DNA from: Syntrophomonadaceae bacterium
Lineage (GTDB): Bacteria; Bacillota; Syntrophomonadia; Syntrophomonadales; Syntrophomonadaceae
Direction: 5' to 3'
DNA: 64,000 nt
NCBI GenBank assembly: GCA_012729715.1
Contig: JAAYCQ010000082.1
Location: forward strand, 1-64,000
Positions 34,589 through 44,197 of this stretch are shown here, in pieces. How positions within the stretch are numbered: the first letter of the stretch is position 1; each line of letters opens with the position of its first letter. The translations under genes and the position numbers were made by a program. A model generated the notes under the pieces. That model was not told where the DNA came from. It did not search any database and saw only the letters and a list, made by a program, of their open reading frames with translations.

Positions 34589-36159
34589 CTACCTATCTGT
34601 CCCTGGGGCAGCCGCTGGCCGTCAGTAAAGCGCAGGGTGTCATGGATTACCAGCCAGTATTCCCCCGGTTCCAGGGGGTTAAGCGGTTCACAGCTGAACG
34701 TACTGTCATTTACTACCTTTAGCTCTGACTTAATCCTCTGCCCACTGTCAGCATTAATCAGCTCAATATTAAAATCATTTACATACCTCTCATTAAGCGC
34801 CGTCTTCATATCTATACTAATATCCTGGTCAGAAATGTCCCCGATAAACTCATATCCCGGATAATAGTAAGGCCATTGCAGCTTCCGTTCCTCACTACTG
34901 AGTTCAGTCCATTTCGAGTCATTACCATAATACACCGGCGCATCGCCAATCCCGTCCACAATGTCAGCCCAGGCCTTCCAGTAACCAGTCTGACGCAGCC
35001 TGCTGATATCAACTGCTGCTACAAAACTATCCAGCTGCAGGGCCATCATACTGCCATGCACCGTATCCCGATTATCGCTTAAAATCAGTTTGGCCGCTGC
35101 CAGGCAGTTCTCATCCTCCACCTCAATATCCGGCTTAATTCCTTCCCCGTTAATCTCCTCACCTGCCGGAGAATAAAAACGGGCTATAGTAATCTTTAAC
35201 TTATCCCCATTGGACAGGGGGAAAATCTGCTGCACCGTACCCTTGCCATAAGTAGTCTTCCCGATTAAGATAGCCCTCTGGTTATCCCGCAGAGCCCCCG
35301 CCAAAATCTCCGCCGCACTGGCGCTATATTCATCCTGTAATAATACCATCGCACCATCTATAAATACATCACCTGGAGTACCTGTATAACCTTCTACAGC
35401 TTCCCGTTCTTCCACTACTACCACCGGCGCTTCCCCCATAAAAACCCCGGCTATATCAATAGCCGACTCCAGGTACCCTCCGGGATTGCCCCGCAAATCC
35501 ACTATCCAGTTATCAGCCTTTGCTTTATGCAGGCTCTTTACTGCTTTCTGAAGTTCCTCAGGGGTACGCTGGCCAAAATCATCTATCCCCAGGTAACCCA
35601 GTCCTTTATCCAGCATCTCCGGGTGAACCGTAGGTACCTCTACTTTTTCCCGGGTAATATTAAAACTTAATACCTGCCCTTCCCGCTTAACTTTTAGTAC
35701 CACCGTACTTCCAACCGTGCCGCGCAGTATCTCCATAGCCTTATCCGCGTCTATCCCCACCAGAGTAGTCTCATCTGCCGCTATAATAATATCATTCTTC
35801 TTAAGCCCCGCTTTTTCTGCCGGCGAGTCCTTTATTACCGACAGCACCTGCACCCCGTCACTGCCCCCGGTTATGTATATCCCCACCCCGACAAAATTCC
35901 CATCCAGGGCCTCCAGCTCTTCCTGGTACTCCTCTTGAGTGAGATAGCGGGCATAGGGGTCACCCAGGCGTTTTAACATTTCCTTAACGGTTGGGGCAGT
36001 CAGTACATCGAGAGATACGGGATCAACGTAGTTCTCCTCAACAATCTTCGCCACTTCATCTCGAACATCATCATCAGCTACAACTGTTGGGCATAAACAC
36101 CCAATGATTAAAAAAAGGCATAAGACCAAAACGGTCACCCTGCGATAGTTTCTAAACAT
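34564..36159 (-). CDS. S41 C-terminal processing protease with PDZ domain
   Basis: 531 residues. N-terminal signal/anchor (TVLVLCLFLIIGCLCPTVVA, possibly a lipobox IGC), a PDZ domain (about 85-165; GVGIYITGGSDGVQVLSVIK, AGLKKNDIIIAAD) and the S41 peptidase domain. Catalytic Ser in LLQDEYSASAAEILAGAL, Lys in TTYGKGTVQQIF; WIVDLRGNPGGYLE is the preceding family motif. Residues about 370-531 are an extra C-terminal region, not part of CtpA-type enzymes. The last residues LTWGRSY and the stop are coded by a palindromic repeat, so the natural C-terminus was probably lost. Acts on secreted or membrane proteins; substrate unknown. Confidence 0.92.
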   Translation of the reverse strand: MFRNYRRVTVLVLCLFLIIGCLCPTVVADDDVRDEVAKIVEENYVDPVSLDVLTAPTVKEMLKRLGDPYARYLTQEEYQEELEALDGNFVGVGIYITGGSDGVQVLSVIKDSPAEKAGLKKNDIIIAADETTLVGIDADKAMEILRGTVGSTVVLKVKREGQVLSFNITREKVEVPTVHPEMLDKGLGYLGIDDFGQRTPEELQKAVKSLHKAKADNWIVDLRGNPGGYLESAIDIAGVFMGEAPVVVVEEREAVEGYTGTPGDVFIDGAMVLLQDEYSASAAEILAGALRDNQRAILIGKTTYGKGTVQQIFPLSNGDKLKITIARFYSPAGEEINGEGIKPDIEVEDENCLAAAKLILSDNRDTVHGSMMALQLDSFVAAVDISRLRQTGYWKAWADIVDGIGDAPVYYGNDSKWTELSSEERKLQWPYYYPGYEFIGDISDQDISIDMKTALNERYVNDFNIELINADSGQRIKSELKVVNDSTFSCEPLNPLEPGEYWLVIHDTLRFTDGQRLPQGQIGRLTWGRSY

Positions 36160-36237
36160 TACTTTCCTCCATTTAAATCAATCTTACCGTAATTAAATAT
36201 ATTCCATTATTTTCAACATATCCCTTTAAGCAGTACA

Positions 36238-36266
36238 GAAAAAATATAACCCGGCATAAGCCGGGC
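36238..36266 (-). terminator. Rho-independent terminator of the TolC-like gene
   Basis: Minus strand CCCGGCTTATGCCGGG followed by TTATATTTTTT, 17 nt after the stop. Compact GC stem plus U-tract. It isolates the TolC gene from the protease gene. Confidence 0.82.
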
Positions 36267-36282
36267 AAGTTTCATAATTAAT

Positions 36283-37443
36283 CTATTCTACGTTTGTCGT
36301 CTGGGTAGAATTTACTTCACTCCAATCAGCCGAATCATATACCTTTTGTCCGGTTAGAAAAGCAAACTGAGCCTTATATTGAGCTAACATAGCCTGTAAA
36401 TTTTCTAAATCCAATCGCGCTTTTTTTTTCGTAATTTGTACGGATGATAAGCTCTCTCCTCCAGGTACAATTGAACACTTTGGTATTAACCCCAACTGGT
36501 ATTTTAATTCAACGATTTCGCTGTTCTTTATGGCTGTCTCATAAGCTTTTTCCCCTGCCGCTATCTGTCCTACCAGCGAATCAATACCATAATACAGTTG
36601 TTGTATTTGCGCTTTACTATCACGTTTGGCCTGTTCATAATCAGCTTCTTTAAGCCCCGTATTAATATGTTGCATCTCCGAACTAATACCTGGGATAATC
36701 CATTGTTCACGACTTTTTTCCATATCCATTTGCGCTTCCGCATTCCATACCTGCGCTGACTGAGAAATACCCCGGCTTAGTTCCAAAGATAAATCCTCCC
36801 GGTGATAATCTTTTAATATTGCTTTGCTGGATAAAACAGGCTGCCAGCTTTCACTTTCCCCCAACAAGGAACGCAAGCTCGCTATTGCTCCTTCATACTG
36901 GGACTGCGAATATTTATACTGTTCTTCCAGTTGTTGAACACCTGTTTTTGCTTGCTGGTATTCAAAATCATTCATAAGCCCCAGCACATTAGACAGACTC
37001 CTTATTCTTATCTGCTGCTTTGCTTTTTCCAGGTCAATCCGTGCGTTCTCCATATCATTATATTTTCGCGTTGCCGTATTATAAGCTGTTATAACGTCCA
37101 TGCTAACTTTATCTTTTGCAGACTTTTCACTCTTTTTAGCTGTATTCCAAGCAATTTCAGCCCGTTGATAATTGTTTACCACTTGTTGAACCTGTGGTAA
37201 AATTAATCCACCTCCTGGAATATAATAAACCATCTCTGCAAGATCATCTTTTTGAATCTCGCTCTGCTCTACAGTCAACTTGGCTTTACGCAATTCCGGA
37301 TTGTTCTTGTAAGCTTGATCCAGGGCCTCCTGTATACTAAGACTTACAAAGGTAGTATCCTCCGCATTTACATTAGAGGGCATTATGCACATGAAACTAA
37401 AAGCTATAAGAACTATAGCACCTATGTATCTAATAACACTCAT
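36283..37443 (-). CDS. TolC-family outer channel-like protein
   Basis: 386 residues, on the short side for TolC. Signal peptide (residues about 1-27, ...CIMPSNVNA), then the TolC repeat pattern LSIQEALDQAYKNNPELRKAKL and long coiled-coil helices (YNTATRKYNDMENARIDLEKAKQQI). Helical hairpins are typical of outer-membrane efflux protein repeats. In diderms it forms the outer channel for an RND pump; its presence here with RND and MFP genes suggests either an outer membrane or a TolC relative reused in a monoderm envelope. It has its own promoter and dyad. A short hydrophobic stretch (YYIPGGGLILPQV) sits near residue 73. Confidence 0.85.
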   Translation of the reverse strand: MSVIRYIGAIVLIAFSFMCIMPSNVNAEDTTFVSLSIQEALDQAYKNNPELRKAKLTVEQSEIQKDDLAEMVYYIPGGGLILPQVQQVVNNYQRAEIAWNTAKKSEKSAKDKVSMDVITAYNTATRKYNDMENARIDLEKAKQQIRIRSLSNVLGLMNDFEYQQAKTGVQQLEEQYKYSQSQYEGAIASLRSLLGESESWQPVLSSKAILKDYHREDLSLELSRGISQSAQVWNAEAQMDMEKSREQWIIPGISSEMQHINTGLKEADYEQAKRDSKAQIQQLYYGIDSLVGQIAAGEKAYETAIKNSEIVELKYQLGLIPKCSIVPGGESLSSVQITKKKARLDLENLQAMLAQYKAQFAFLTGQKVYDSADWSEVNSTQTTNVE

Positions 37444-37461
37444 TAATTACCTGTCCCTTCT

Positions 37462-37477
37462 CTGACCCATCAGTCAG
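37462..37477. promoter_or_regulatory. Candidate TetR operator at tolC
   Basis: CTGACCCATCAGTCAG, arms CTGAC/GTCAG, between the -10 box and the SD. Starts with the same CTGACC as the dyad at 34441 and stands at a similar distance downstream of its promoter. Confidence 0.5.
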
Positions 37478-37493
37478 TTTCATATATAGGTTG

Positions 37494-37522
37494 ATTATAG
37501 AATGGGTAGATTATCTAGTCAA
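37494..37522 (-). promoter_or_regulatory. Promoter of the TolC-like gene
   Basis: Minus strand TTGACT (37517-37522), 17-nt spacer, TATAAT (37494-37499). Near-consensus sigma-A promoter. Confidence 0.78.
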
Positions 37523-37562
37523 GCATTTAATATTTCAACACAAATAACTCCGAATATATTGT

Positions 37563-37597
37563 AAAAAAGGGACCCCCTGATGAGGGTCCCTTTTTTT
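37563..37597 (-). terminator. Bidirectional-looking terminator after the S-layer-like gene
   Basis: GGGACCCTCATCAGGGGGTC then CC with U-tracts on both sides (plus strand TTTTTTT, minus strand TTTTTT). Lies 23 nt after the stop of the stalk-domain protein. Confidence 0.88.
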
Positions 37598-37620
37598 GTT
37601 AAATTAAGCTATTTGTTAAG

Positions 37621-39996
37621 CTATTTAGAAATCAGAACTGTCCGGGTGCCAGGATCCCAACCAACAACATAACCAAGTCCTTCTGCTACATAACGTGCAG
37701 GAAGCATAGTTCTATTATTGACAACTTCAGGAGCGACATCCATAGTCTGAGCTTCGCCGTTAACAGTGATGGTAGTGCTGCCGACGGTCAGTTCTACCAC
37801 ATTGTCACCCTTGGTCAGGGTAGCCTTCTGGGAAGCTTCATCCCATACTACATCAGCTTCAGCTACACCCAGGGCATAAGCCAGATAACGAACAGGAACA
37901 TAAGTCCGGTTGCTCTTAATGTACGGAGCAACGTCCATAACTTTGGCTACTCCATCAATTTCGTAGATGTTGGAGCCTATTTTGAACTGTCCCATAGCAG
38001 CACCTTCGGTACCTTCCTTCATGGAGGGAGTTATGCAGTTTGCAATGACAGCATCACCTGCGGATTTGTTGAATACTGTTTCATTCATTGCATTTGTTGC
38101 TCCAACCTTATCAAATGTGAGTTTAATGGGACCTTCAGGAGCAGTTCTCAGGGCATCAATGTAAATGTCGGAAATCTGTATTTTACTGGCAGTTTTCTTA
38201 CTTGCACTGTCAATATCAAAGGTAAGAACTCCTCCATTAATATCCACGCTCTGCTCATCAATATCTATATCGCCTTCAATAACCTTGACAGTAGGAACCT
38301 TAGCAAAGCGATAGCCTGCATCCAGAGTCAGCGTAATCAGATCGTTAGCACCGGCCGCATCAAGAATAGAATCTGCTGCACCCTCTACTATTGTTACGTC
38401 ACCAATCTTCTGATTCGGTTTGCCCAGTTCAACATTTGCTACATCTTTTACTTCCAGGGTAGCCATTTTACTTACTTCGGCAACCTTAACTTTTCCGGTT
38501 ACACCGGCTGAACCAGTAACCTCTATTTCAATGGGGCCTTCATAATCAGGTGATACATTAACTCTGAAGTCCTTAAACTTAACCTTTGCTCCATCATTAG
38601 CACTGGCAACACCTACAGTCCATTTCAGGATTTCATTATTGCTACCAGTAATAGCTGCTGGTGCATTCAGAGTTATACCACCCTTGACAACTTCATAAGC
38701 ACCTAAGTTATTCCAGGATACGCCTGTGGGCAGAGTAAATGTTATGGTTCTAGTAGCAACCAGAGAACCCGGGGCGCCTTCTTCAACATAGAATTCGCCA
38801 ATCTTCTTGTTTATTTTACCGGCAACGAGGTTTTTAGTAGTTCCCTCACTAACAGTGGCCTCATAACCTACTAGTTTGGCTACTACTACAGTAGCAGTTG
38901 TCATATCTGCGCCAGATACTTCAACTTCGACTTCATCGCCAACAGCAGCTACACCATCAACTACCTGCAGCTTCAGCCCGGCAAATGATACTCTACCAGG
39001 GGAGATCCCGTTAGTTGCGGTAATAGCAGGTAATCTATAAGTCAGTGCAGTATCATTACTTGTCAACGAAGCAGCACCTGCACCAGCAGCAATATTAACA
39101 GAATCCGCGGCAGTACCGGCCCAATCCCATCCGAAACTTGCCAAACCGTAGTCACCAGCTGCGGCGCCACCAGCAGTTAATGAAGGGGAAAGTGCTATTT
39201 CAGGCGCAGTAAGAGGAGCCCATTTGTAGCCTTTGGTCAGTATTTCCAGGGTTATTGCTCCTGTCTTAGTTATACTGTCATCTGCCTGTTCCATTATACT
39301 GATAATATCAATAATACCACCATTGTCGTTGACATTGGTTACCTTTTTACAGTTGGTCACAGTCGAACCTGAAGTGGAAGATTTAGCAATCGTGACATCA
39401 AGACTTGTGCTGAATCCAGAACCACTGGGAGCAACAAAAGAAACTTTGATGTCACCAGTAGTATTGTTCATATTAATACCATTAAAATAGATATAGAAAT
39501 AGTTGTTAGTTCCAACAGTACCAATAGGAGATTGTAACTGAATATCAAAGGTGTTGTTAGGGGTAATCATAAAATATCCACCTGCACCAACACCGTCAGC
39601 TGGGAAGTTGTCTTTAAAGTCAGTCGGAGCTAATCCTTTGTCATTTCCTGCTGCACCGTTACCCGGAGCAACTATGGTAACACCAGTTCCTGCTGCAGCG
39701 GCAACTGGTACAACATCAAAGCCACCCACATTATTATTGGGGAAGGCAAAGTCGCTGGGCATCGAAACGGTCAGTAAGCTGTAGGCAAAAAGAGCCGTGT
39801 CCGGCAAGGTTACTTTTACTACACCCAAATCATTGGTTGCAGGGGGTACCGCTGGACTTACCGTTGGAGCTGACAGTGGTTCGTAAGTACAACTGGCTTC
39901 TGCTACATTCGGTGCTACAAATACCGGTGCCAGTAAAGCCAAGCAAAGACATATAGCCATAACTATAGATAGTGACTTGTTTCTTTGTTTTAACAT
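37621..39996 (-). CDS. Secreted stalk-domain (copper amine oxidase N-domain-like) surface protein
   Basis: 791 residues. Signal peptide (about 1-34, ...VFVAPNVAEA). The body consists of beta-rich modules of roughly 110 residues; three resemble each other (KKVTNVNDNGGIIDI near 215, NKKIGEFYVEEGAPGSL near 400, NQKIGDVTIVEGAADSI near 515). The C-terminal 120 residues hold paired stalk repeats (VAPYIKSNRTYVPVRYLAYA and VAPEVVNNRTMLPARYVAEG), each like PF07833; this domain name does not mean oxidase activity. Alanine/glycine/valine-rich and almost free of cysteine, as in S-layer proteins. SD AAGGAGG and a strong terminator suggest high expression. A main S-layer role is inferred. Confidence 0.85.
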   Translation of the reverse strand: MLKQRNKSLSIVMAICLCLALLAPVFVAPNVAEASCTYEPLSAPTVSPAVPPATNDLGVVKVTLPDTALFAYSLLTVSMPSDFAFPNNNVGGFDVVPVAAAAGTGVTIVAPGNGAAGNDKGLAPTDFKDNFPADGVGAGGYFMITPNNTFDIQLQSPIGTVGTNNYFYIYFNGINMNNTTGDIKVSFVAPSGSGFSTSLDVTIAKSSTSGSTVTNCKKVTNVNDNGGIIDIISIMEQADDSITKTGAITLEILTKGYKWAPLTAPEIALSPSLTAGGAAAGDYGLASFGWDWAGTAADSVNIAAGAGAASLTSNDTALTYRLPAITATNGISPGRVSFAGLKLQVVDGVAAVGDEVEVEVSGADMTTATVVVAKLVGYEATVSEGTTKNLVAGKINKKIGEFYVEEGAPGSLVATRTITFTLPTGVSWNNLGAYEVVKGGITLNAPAAITGSNNEILKWTVGVASANDGAKVKFKDFRVNVSPDYEGPIEIEVTGSAGVTGKVKVAEVSKMATLEVKDVANVELGKPNQKIGDVTIVEGAADSILDAAGANDLITLTLDAGYRFAKVPTVKVIEGDIDIDEQSVDINGGVLTFDIDSASKKTASKIQISDIYIDALRTAPEGPIKLTFDKVGATNAMNETVFNKSAGDAVIANCITPSMKEGTEGAAMGQFKIGSNIYEIDGVAKVMDVAPYIKSNRTYVPVRYLAYALGVAEADVVWDEASQKATLTKGDNVVELTVGSTTITVNGEAQTMDVAPEVVNNRTMLPARYVAEGLGYVVGWDPGTRTVLISK

Positions 39997-40016
39997 TTCT
40001 TTTCCTCCTTAATTTA

Positions 40017-40045
40017 ATAGCAATAATAAACCATTAGATGTTCAA
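40017..40045 (-). promoter_or_regulatory. Possible promoter of the S-layer-like gene
   Basis: Minus strand TTGAAC (40040-40045), 17-nt spacer, TGCTAT (40017-40022). Weak -10, and the leader would be very short (about 13 nt including the SD). Confidence 0.3.
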
Positions 40046-40200
40046 AGCTAAAACCCCTAAAGGTAGTGATAATCCTCCCTTCCCTGTAAATTTAAGGTGA
40101 TCAATGGAAGCAAATGCTCCATCCAAATACTTCTGGTCATCATTTATGACGTACATTGATGCATTATTGTTCCAGGCGAAATTTATTAAATAATGCAAAC

Positions 40201-40240
40201 AAAAGCCATATCCCTTTTGTTTTATAGAAAGGATATGGCC
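40201..40240 (-). terminator. Terminator of the stalk/YwqK-like protein gene
   Basis: Minus strand GGCCATATCCTTTCT, loop, then AAAAGGGATATGGC followed by TTTTGTTTG. Lies about 30 nt after the stop at 40268. Confidence 0.75.
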
Positions 40241-40267
40241 TATATGCTATTAACTTACAACTAATCT

Positions 40268-41659
40268 TTAACGACCTGTAACATGTCCATTGGAATTAAA
40301 ATTTACCGTTGTCCCTGCCGGAATGGTGTGGTAAGAACCACCTTCACATGGCAAAGATGTAGTGTTCGCCAGTGTACCTGTATTAACGTATCCATTATCA
40401 TAAAATTTAATTAGCTTATCAGATTTAAAATTGGCTATACTTCCTGTTTGATAAGGTAACCTGCTATCTGTTTTTAAAATGCCTATGCAAAGATAGCCAT
40501 CATTATAAAAACTAATTTTTTTTTCTTTCTTCAACTCAACTATAGTACCTACCTGGGAATTAACATATAAACTTGTATCTTGCCCGATAAAGCCTGTTTC
40601 AACCTGACCGTTATCATAAAATGTTATATTGCTTCCTTCCTTAAAACTTATTGTCTTACCAGTAAGATAAAGTATATAAATAGCCTCTTTTAGGGTTCCC
40701 TGTCTTACCTTTCCATTTTCTCTAAAGAATATCCTAGTATTTGCCTTAAATGTGGCTAAACTATCGCTGCTATACTGTAACGATGTATCCTCATCTAGTG
40801 TTCCTTCAGAAACATAACCGGCTGAATTAAATTTTACCATCGTATCATCCTTTAAGAATACCTTATTACGCTCTGATCGATTGATTATATCCAAGTTTAC
40901 CGTATCAATGGGGGCGTATTCCAGGAAAAAGCCCCCTGCCAAGGTTCCTTCCTGCACATATCCATTATCATTAAAACTAATTTGGGCTGTCCCCTTAAAC
41001 AACGCTTCTGACCTGCCTTCACTACACGGTAGAAAAGTATTATCTACTAAAACACCACTCTTTACAAAATCCCGGTTTCGCATTTTTACAACAGTCCCTG
41101 CTTTAAACAAAGCGGTTTTCCCCTGCCTATAAGCCAAGCTAGTATTGCTTTTAAGTGTATATTCCTTAGTATAATTAGTATCCGCGGGCTGCGGTAGCGC
41201 AGGCAGATTTTTATTGCCTATGTATACGATGCGATTAGCTGCATCCCACTCCACTTTTTCGCCCAGACTTTCTGAAATAAAACGAAGTGGCACCATAGTC
41301 CGCATGTCGACTACTTGGGGAGCAACATCTATGATAACTTCGTTCATATTGACCCAAGCTTGCCGACTGTTAATTTTTATAGTAACTTTTGTTTCTCCTT
41401 TTACAGCCGAAACCATACCCATGTCAGGGTCCCATACTAAATCAGCACCCAGAGCCTCAAAAATAGCCCGCATCGGCACTATAACCCGTCCATCGACAAT
41501 AGCCGGACTTATGTCTGTTTTCAGTTCTTCCCCGTTTATCTTCACCTGGATAAAAGAGCTACTTGCCATAGCCGCAGTTGATCCACTAGGCAGTGTTAGA
41601 AAAAGCAAACTACATACTGTGGTCAAAAGCACTAGGGATTTACGCCATTTTCCTTTCAT
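40268..41659 (-). CDS. Secreted stalk-domain protein with YwqK/MORN-like repeats
   Basis: 463 residues from ATG 41659 (MKGKWRKSLVLL) with AAGGAGG 9 nt upstream; a TTG three codons earlier touches the SD and is excluded. Signal peptide about 1-33. Residues about 38-150 are two stalk repeats (ISPAIVDGRVIVPMRAIFEA, VAPQVVDMRTMVPLRFISES). From about 185 on follow seven or so modules of 40-50 residues with the core 'xxFxxNGYVxxGTLxxxTxLxY' (for example IKFYDNGYVNTGTLANTTSL, ISFYNDGYLCIGIL). They resemble YwqK/MORN-type beta-hairpin repeats. Function unknown; the layout suggests a wall-associated surface protein. Downstream gene is the S-layer-like protein. Confidence 0.82.
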   Translation of the reverse strand: MKGKWRKSLVLLTTVCSLLFLTLPSGSTAAMASSSFIQVKINGEELKTDISPAIVDGRVIVPMRAIFEALGADLVWDPDMGMVSAVKGETKVTIKINSRQAWVNMNEVIIDVAPQVVDMRTMVPLRFISESLGEKVEWDAANRIVYIGNKNLPALPQPADTNYTKEYTLKSNTSLAYRQGKTALFKAGTVVKMRNRDFVKSGVLVDNTFLPCSEGRSEALFKGTAQISFNDNGYVQEGTLAGGFFLEYAPIDTVNLDIINRSERNKVFLKDDTMVKFNSAGYVSEGTLDEDTSLQYSSDSLATFKANTRIFFRENGKVRQGTLKEAIYILYLTGKTISFKEGSNITFYDNGQVETGFIGQDTSLYVNSQVGTIVELKKEKKISFYNDGYLCIGILKTDSRLPYQTGSIANFKSDKLIKFYDNGYVNTGTLANTTSLPCEGGSYHTIPAGTTVNFNSNGHVTGR

Positions 41660-41770
41660 AATGACCAACCTCCTTATTATGATACCAGAGTTATCAGACT
41701 AATTATTAATTGGCTAATGTTCTTTATCCCCAGTATACAACAATACTGGTACGGCAGGTATAGATTTACT

Positions 41771-44197
41771 CTATTTTAGGAACTTCAATTTAATTAATTG
41801 TTGATATTGTTTGTATAAATCTGGATAATTCTCCTCCAACTCGCTGGTGAGTTGCTGTGCCTGGATGATATCCCCCGATTTGTACAGCACCGCAGCATAC
41901 CATATACGGTGACTAACATCTTCATTTAGGGGAATCAGCTCTTGACTTGCCATTATTAGTTTAGCTTTATCATAATTCCCCAGCAGGTAATTTGCCCGGG
42001 CAATGTTAAATTGCGACTCCGGGCTTAGTACTAGCGATGCTCCCTGCCAGTAAACAAGCCGTTCAGGATTAATGAGCTTTTTTTGTGCCTCCACCTGGTC
42101 CTCAACGGTTAATAGTTTTTGAGCCAGTTTTATAATTTCTTCATACTTTTCGGACTTCATATAGCTATCAATTCCTGCCCACAAGACCTTTGCCAGAGCA
42201 TTATATGCATTAATATCATTAGGGGTAATTTGTACTATAGCCTCTGTTTGAGCAACTGCAAGCTCAATATTGCCTAATTTAATACATGTATTAAGAAGTG
42301 AATTTCGCACATTAATATCATAATAACTAAGAGCTTCAGCCTGTCTTATTTCATTAACCGCCTTTTGGTAATACTGCGTACTTAATGATTGATTGACCGG
42401 TAAAAATTGATTATATCTGATGGCAGCTGTCTGGGCCAAGTTGGCATGATAAGTACCATAATAAGGGTCGAGACTAGCTGCCCTTGAATAACCCGTTTCC
42501 ACTTTTGCCAGAATCTCATTCTGCCTTTTTACGTTGTTAATGGTTGATAGTTGTTCAAGTTTATTGCTGGCTGATTCTGAACTATAAAATGCTATTGCAT
42601 AGCTGCTTCCTAAAAAAAGAAGCAACAATGCGAATACAGCAGCTAAAACACCATTTATAATCGGGTTTAGTTTAATAGAAATGCCATATATTCCAGTAAT
42701 TAATGAAGCAGCGTTCAACAGTGCAAATAATACCCATAAAAGAATACTCATTGCAGCCAATGACAGATCGAAATCGATTGCAGCGTGCATGCCTAGAGCA
42801 AGAGCCGCCACCATTGTTCCCCATATCAGTACCCATTGTTCAGTAGTAATACGCTGTTCGTTTTCCCTGGATCGAAATTTATTGACTCTATAGACCGCAA
42901 ATATCGCCATAGCCCAAATAAATATAAATGCTAGTAAACCAATGGTTCCTGATTCCACCCATATCTGTAAAAAATGGTTATGAACTTCAGTAGTATAGAC
43001 CTGATAATCCTGGTAGCTGTGATACAGGGCATTCCATGCACCCGCCCCGGCACCTGTTAGTGGATAATCTTTAATTATGCCCAGCGCCCAACGGTTAAAA
43101 TCCATACGGCTTATGTAACTCAGACTCTCCTCCAACTTACTAATATCCTGGATTACACTAATACTTCTTAAATCAGGCATAATATTCTCAAATTTTACTA
43201 AGAATAATCCACCTGCAAGTATAATTATTAATGCCATACTTATTGTAAGCTTTCCAGGGTTTATCTTATAAGTGATATGAGTAATAACATCCCATAAAAG
43301 TTGACCTGTAATTACAATTATTCCCCCTACAAAAGTCAGTAAAATTATAATTTTACCCCCACCTGCAGCCAGAATAGTAATTTTACTTGAGATAACCAGT
43401 GTTGTTGCAACAAGTAAAAGTAAGTAATAAGCACTCTTAATTCTAAATCGTCCAGGCAGACCCACCACTAATAAGACCAATCCAACTGCAAAAATTATCC
43501 AGGCCCCTTTGGAATGCGAACAAAGCGTTACAAGTATTAGAAAATATGAAAGTATTCCATATATCGTTTTTATACTGACAGTTGTTTCTTTCACCCACAA
43601 TGTAACACCTATTAAACTAATTACTGCCAAATACGCAGCAAGCGTGTTGGGATATTGTAGGGTGGAAGAAATTTGACCTCCATATATAGCCCCTGGGTAG
43701 TTAGAGTACCCGGCTAATGCCAGCAACCCAATTATTGCAACTCCCGTAGCTGCAAATAATATTACTCTAAGTATTTTTTCATAATCATTAAAATCTCTAA
43801 CCACTTGTCCTAGCAACCAAAAAACCACAAAAAGGTTCAATGCTTTCAGAAAGCCATATACAGCTTCACCAAGGTGAACTGCCCCTATAAGAGATAGTAG
43901 ATAGGCCCCAGCATAGGCTAAGATTGCCCAATCTAGTGGAGTTCGCATGAACGAGTAATCTTTGCATCTTATCTTGTTAGCCCATAGTAAGATAAAGACT
44001 ATAGCTGTTAATATATGATATATAAACATATCCTCCTTAAAAAACAGTCCCCTAACAAAAGGAGGATAGAATATCAACAAAGCAACAGCCCAAAAAATAA
44101 TAACCGGTAGCCACTTGGGGGAATCACTAATATCTGTACGCCTAAGTTCTTTATCAATCCGTTTTTTATCTTTATTCCTTCCAGGTTTTTTAGACAT
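41771..44197 (-). CDS. O-antigen ligase/polymerase family membrane protein with TPR tail
   Basis: 808 residues from ATG 44197 (MSKKPGRNKDKKRIDKE), with AGGAGGG 4 nt upstream. After a very basic N-terminus come about 12-14 membrane segments (about 20-560) with the Wzy_C/WaaL-type periplasmic loop: YPLTGAGAGAWNALYHSYQD followed by TEVHNHFLQIWVESGTIGLL, the HNxxLQ motif of this family. The last 220 residues are soluble TPR-like helices (NAYNALAKVLWAG, FNIARANYLLGNYDKAK). Expected to polymerise or ligate the glycan built by the genes downstream. Ligase versus polymerase cannot be decided from sequence. Confidence 0.87.
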   Translation of the reverse strand: MSKKPGRNKDKKRIDKELRRTDISDSPKWLPVIIFWAVALLIFYPPFVRGLFFKEDMFIYHILTAIVFILLWANKIRCKDYSFMRTPLDWAILAYAGAYLLSLIGAVHLGEAVYGFLKALNLFVVFWLLGQVVRDFNDYEKILRVILFAATGVAIIGLLALAGYSNYPGAIYGGQISSTLQYPNTLAAYLAVISLIGVTLWVKETTVSIKTIYGILSYFLILVTLCSHSKGAWIIFAVGLVLLVVGLPGRFRIKSAYYLLLLVATTLVISSKITILAAGGGKIIILLTFVGGIIVITGQLLWDVITHITYKINPGKLTISMALIIILAGGLFLVKFENIMPDLRSISVIQDISKLEESLSYISRMDFNRWALGIIKDYPLTGAGAGAWNALYHSYQDYQVYTTEVHNHFLQIWVESGTIGLLAFIFIWAMAIFAVYRVNKFRSRENEQRITTEQWVLIWGTMVAALALGMHAAIDFDLSLAAMSILLWVLFALLNAASLITGIYGISIKLNPIINGVLAAVFALLLLFLGSSYAIAFYSSESASNKLEQLSTINNVKRQNEILAKVETGYSRAASLDPYYGTYHANLAQTAAIRYNQFLPVNQSLSTQYYQKAVNEIRQAEALSYYDINVRNSLLNTCIKLGNIELAVAQTEAIVQITPNDINAYNALAKVLWAGIDSYMKSEKYEEIIKLAQKLLTVEDQVEAQKKLINPERLVYWQGASLVLSPESQFNIARANYLLGNYDKAKLIMASQELIPLNEDVSHRIWYAAVLYKSGDIIQAQQLTSELEENYPDLYKQYQQLIKLKFLK

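Noticed and set aside
37621-39996. Copper amine oxidase activity
   Set aside because: Only the N-terminal stalk-like domain is present; there is no catalytic domain or topaquinone site.
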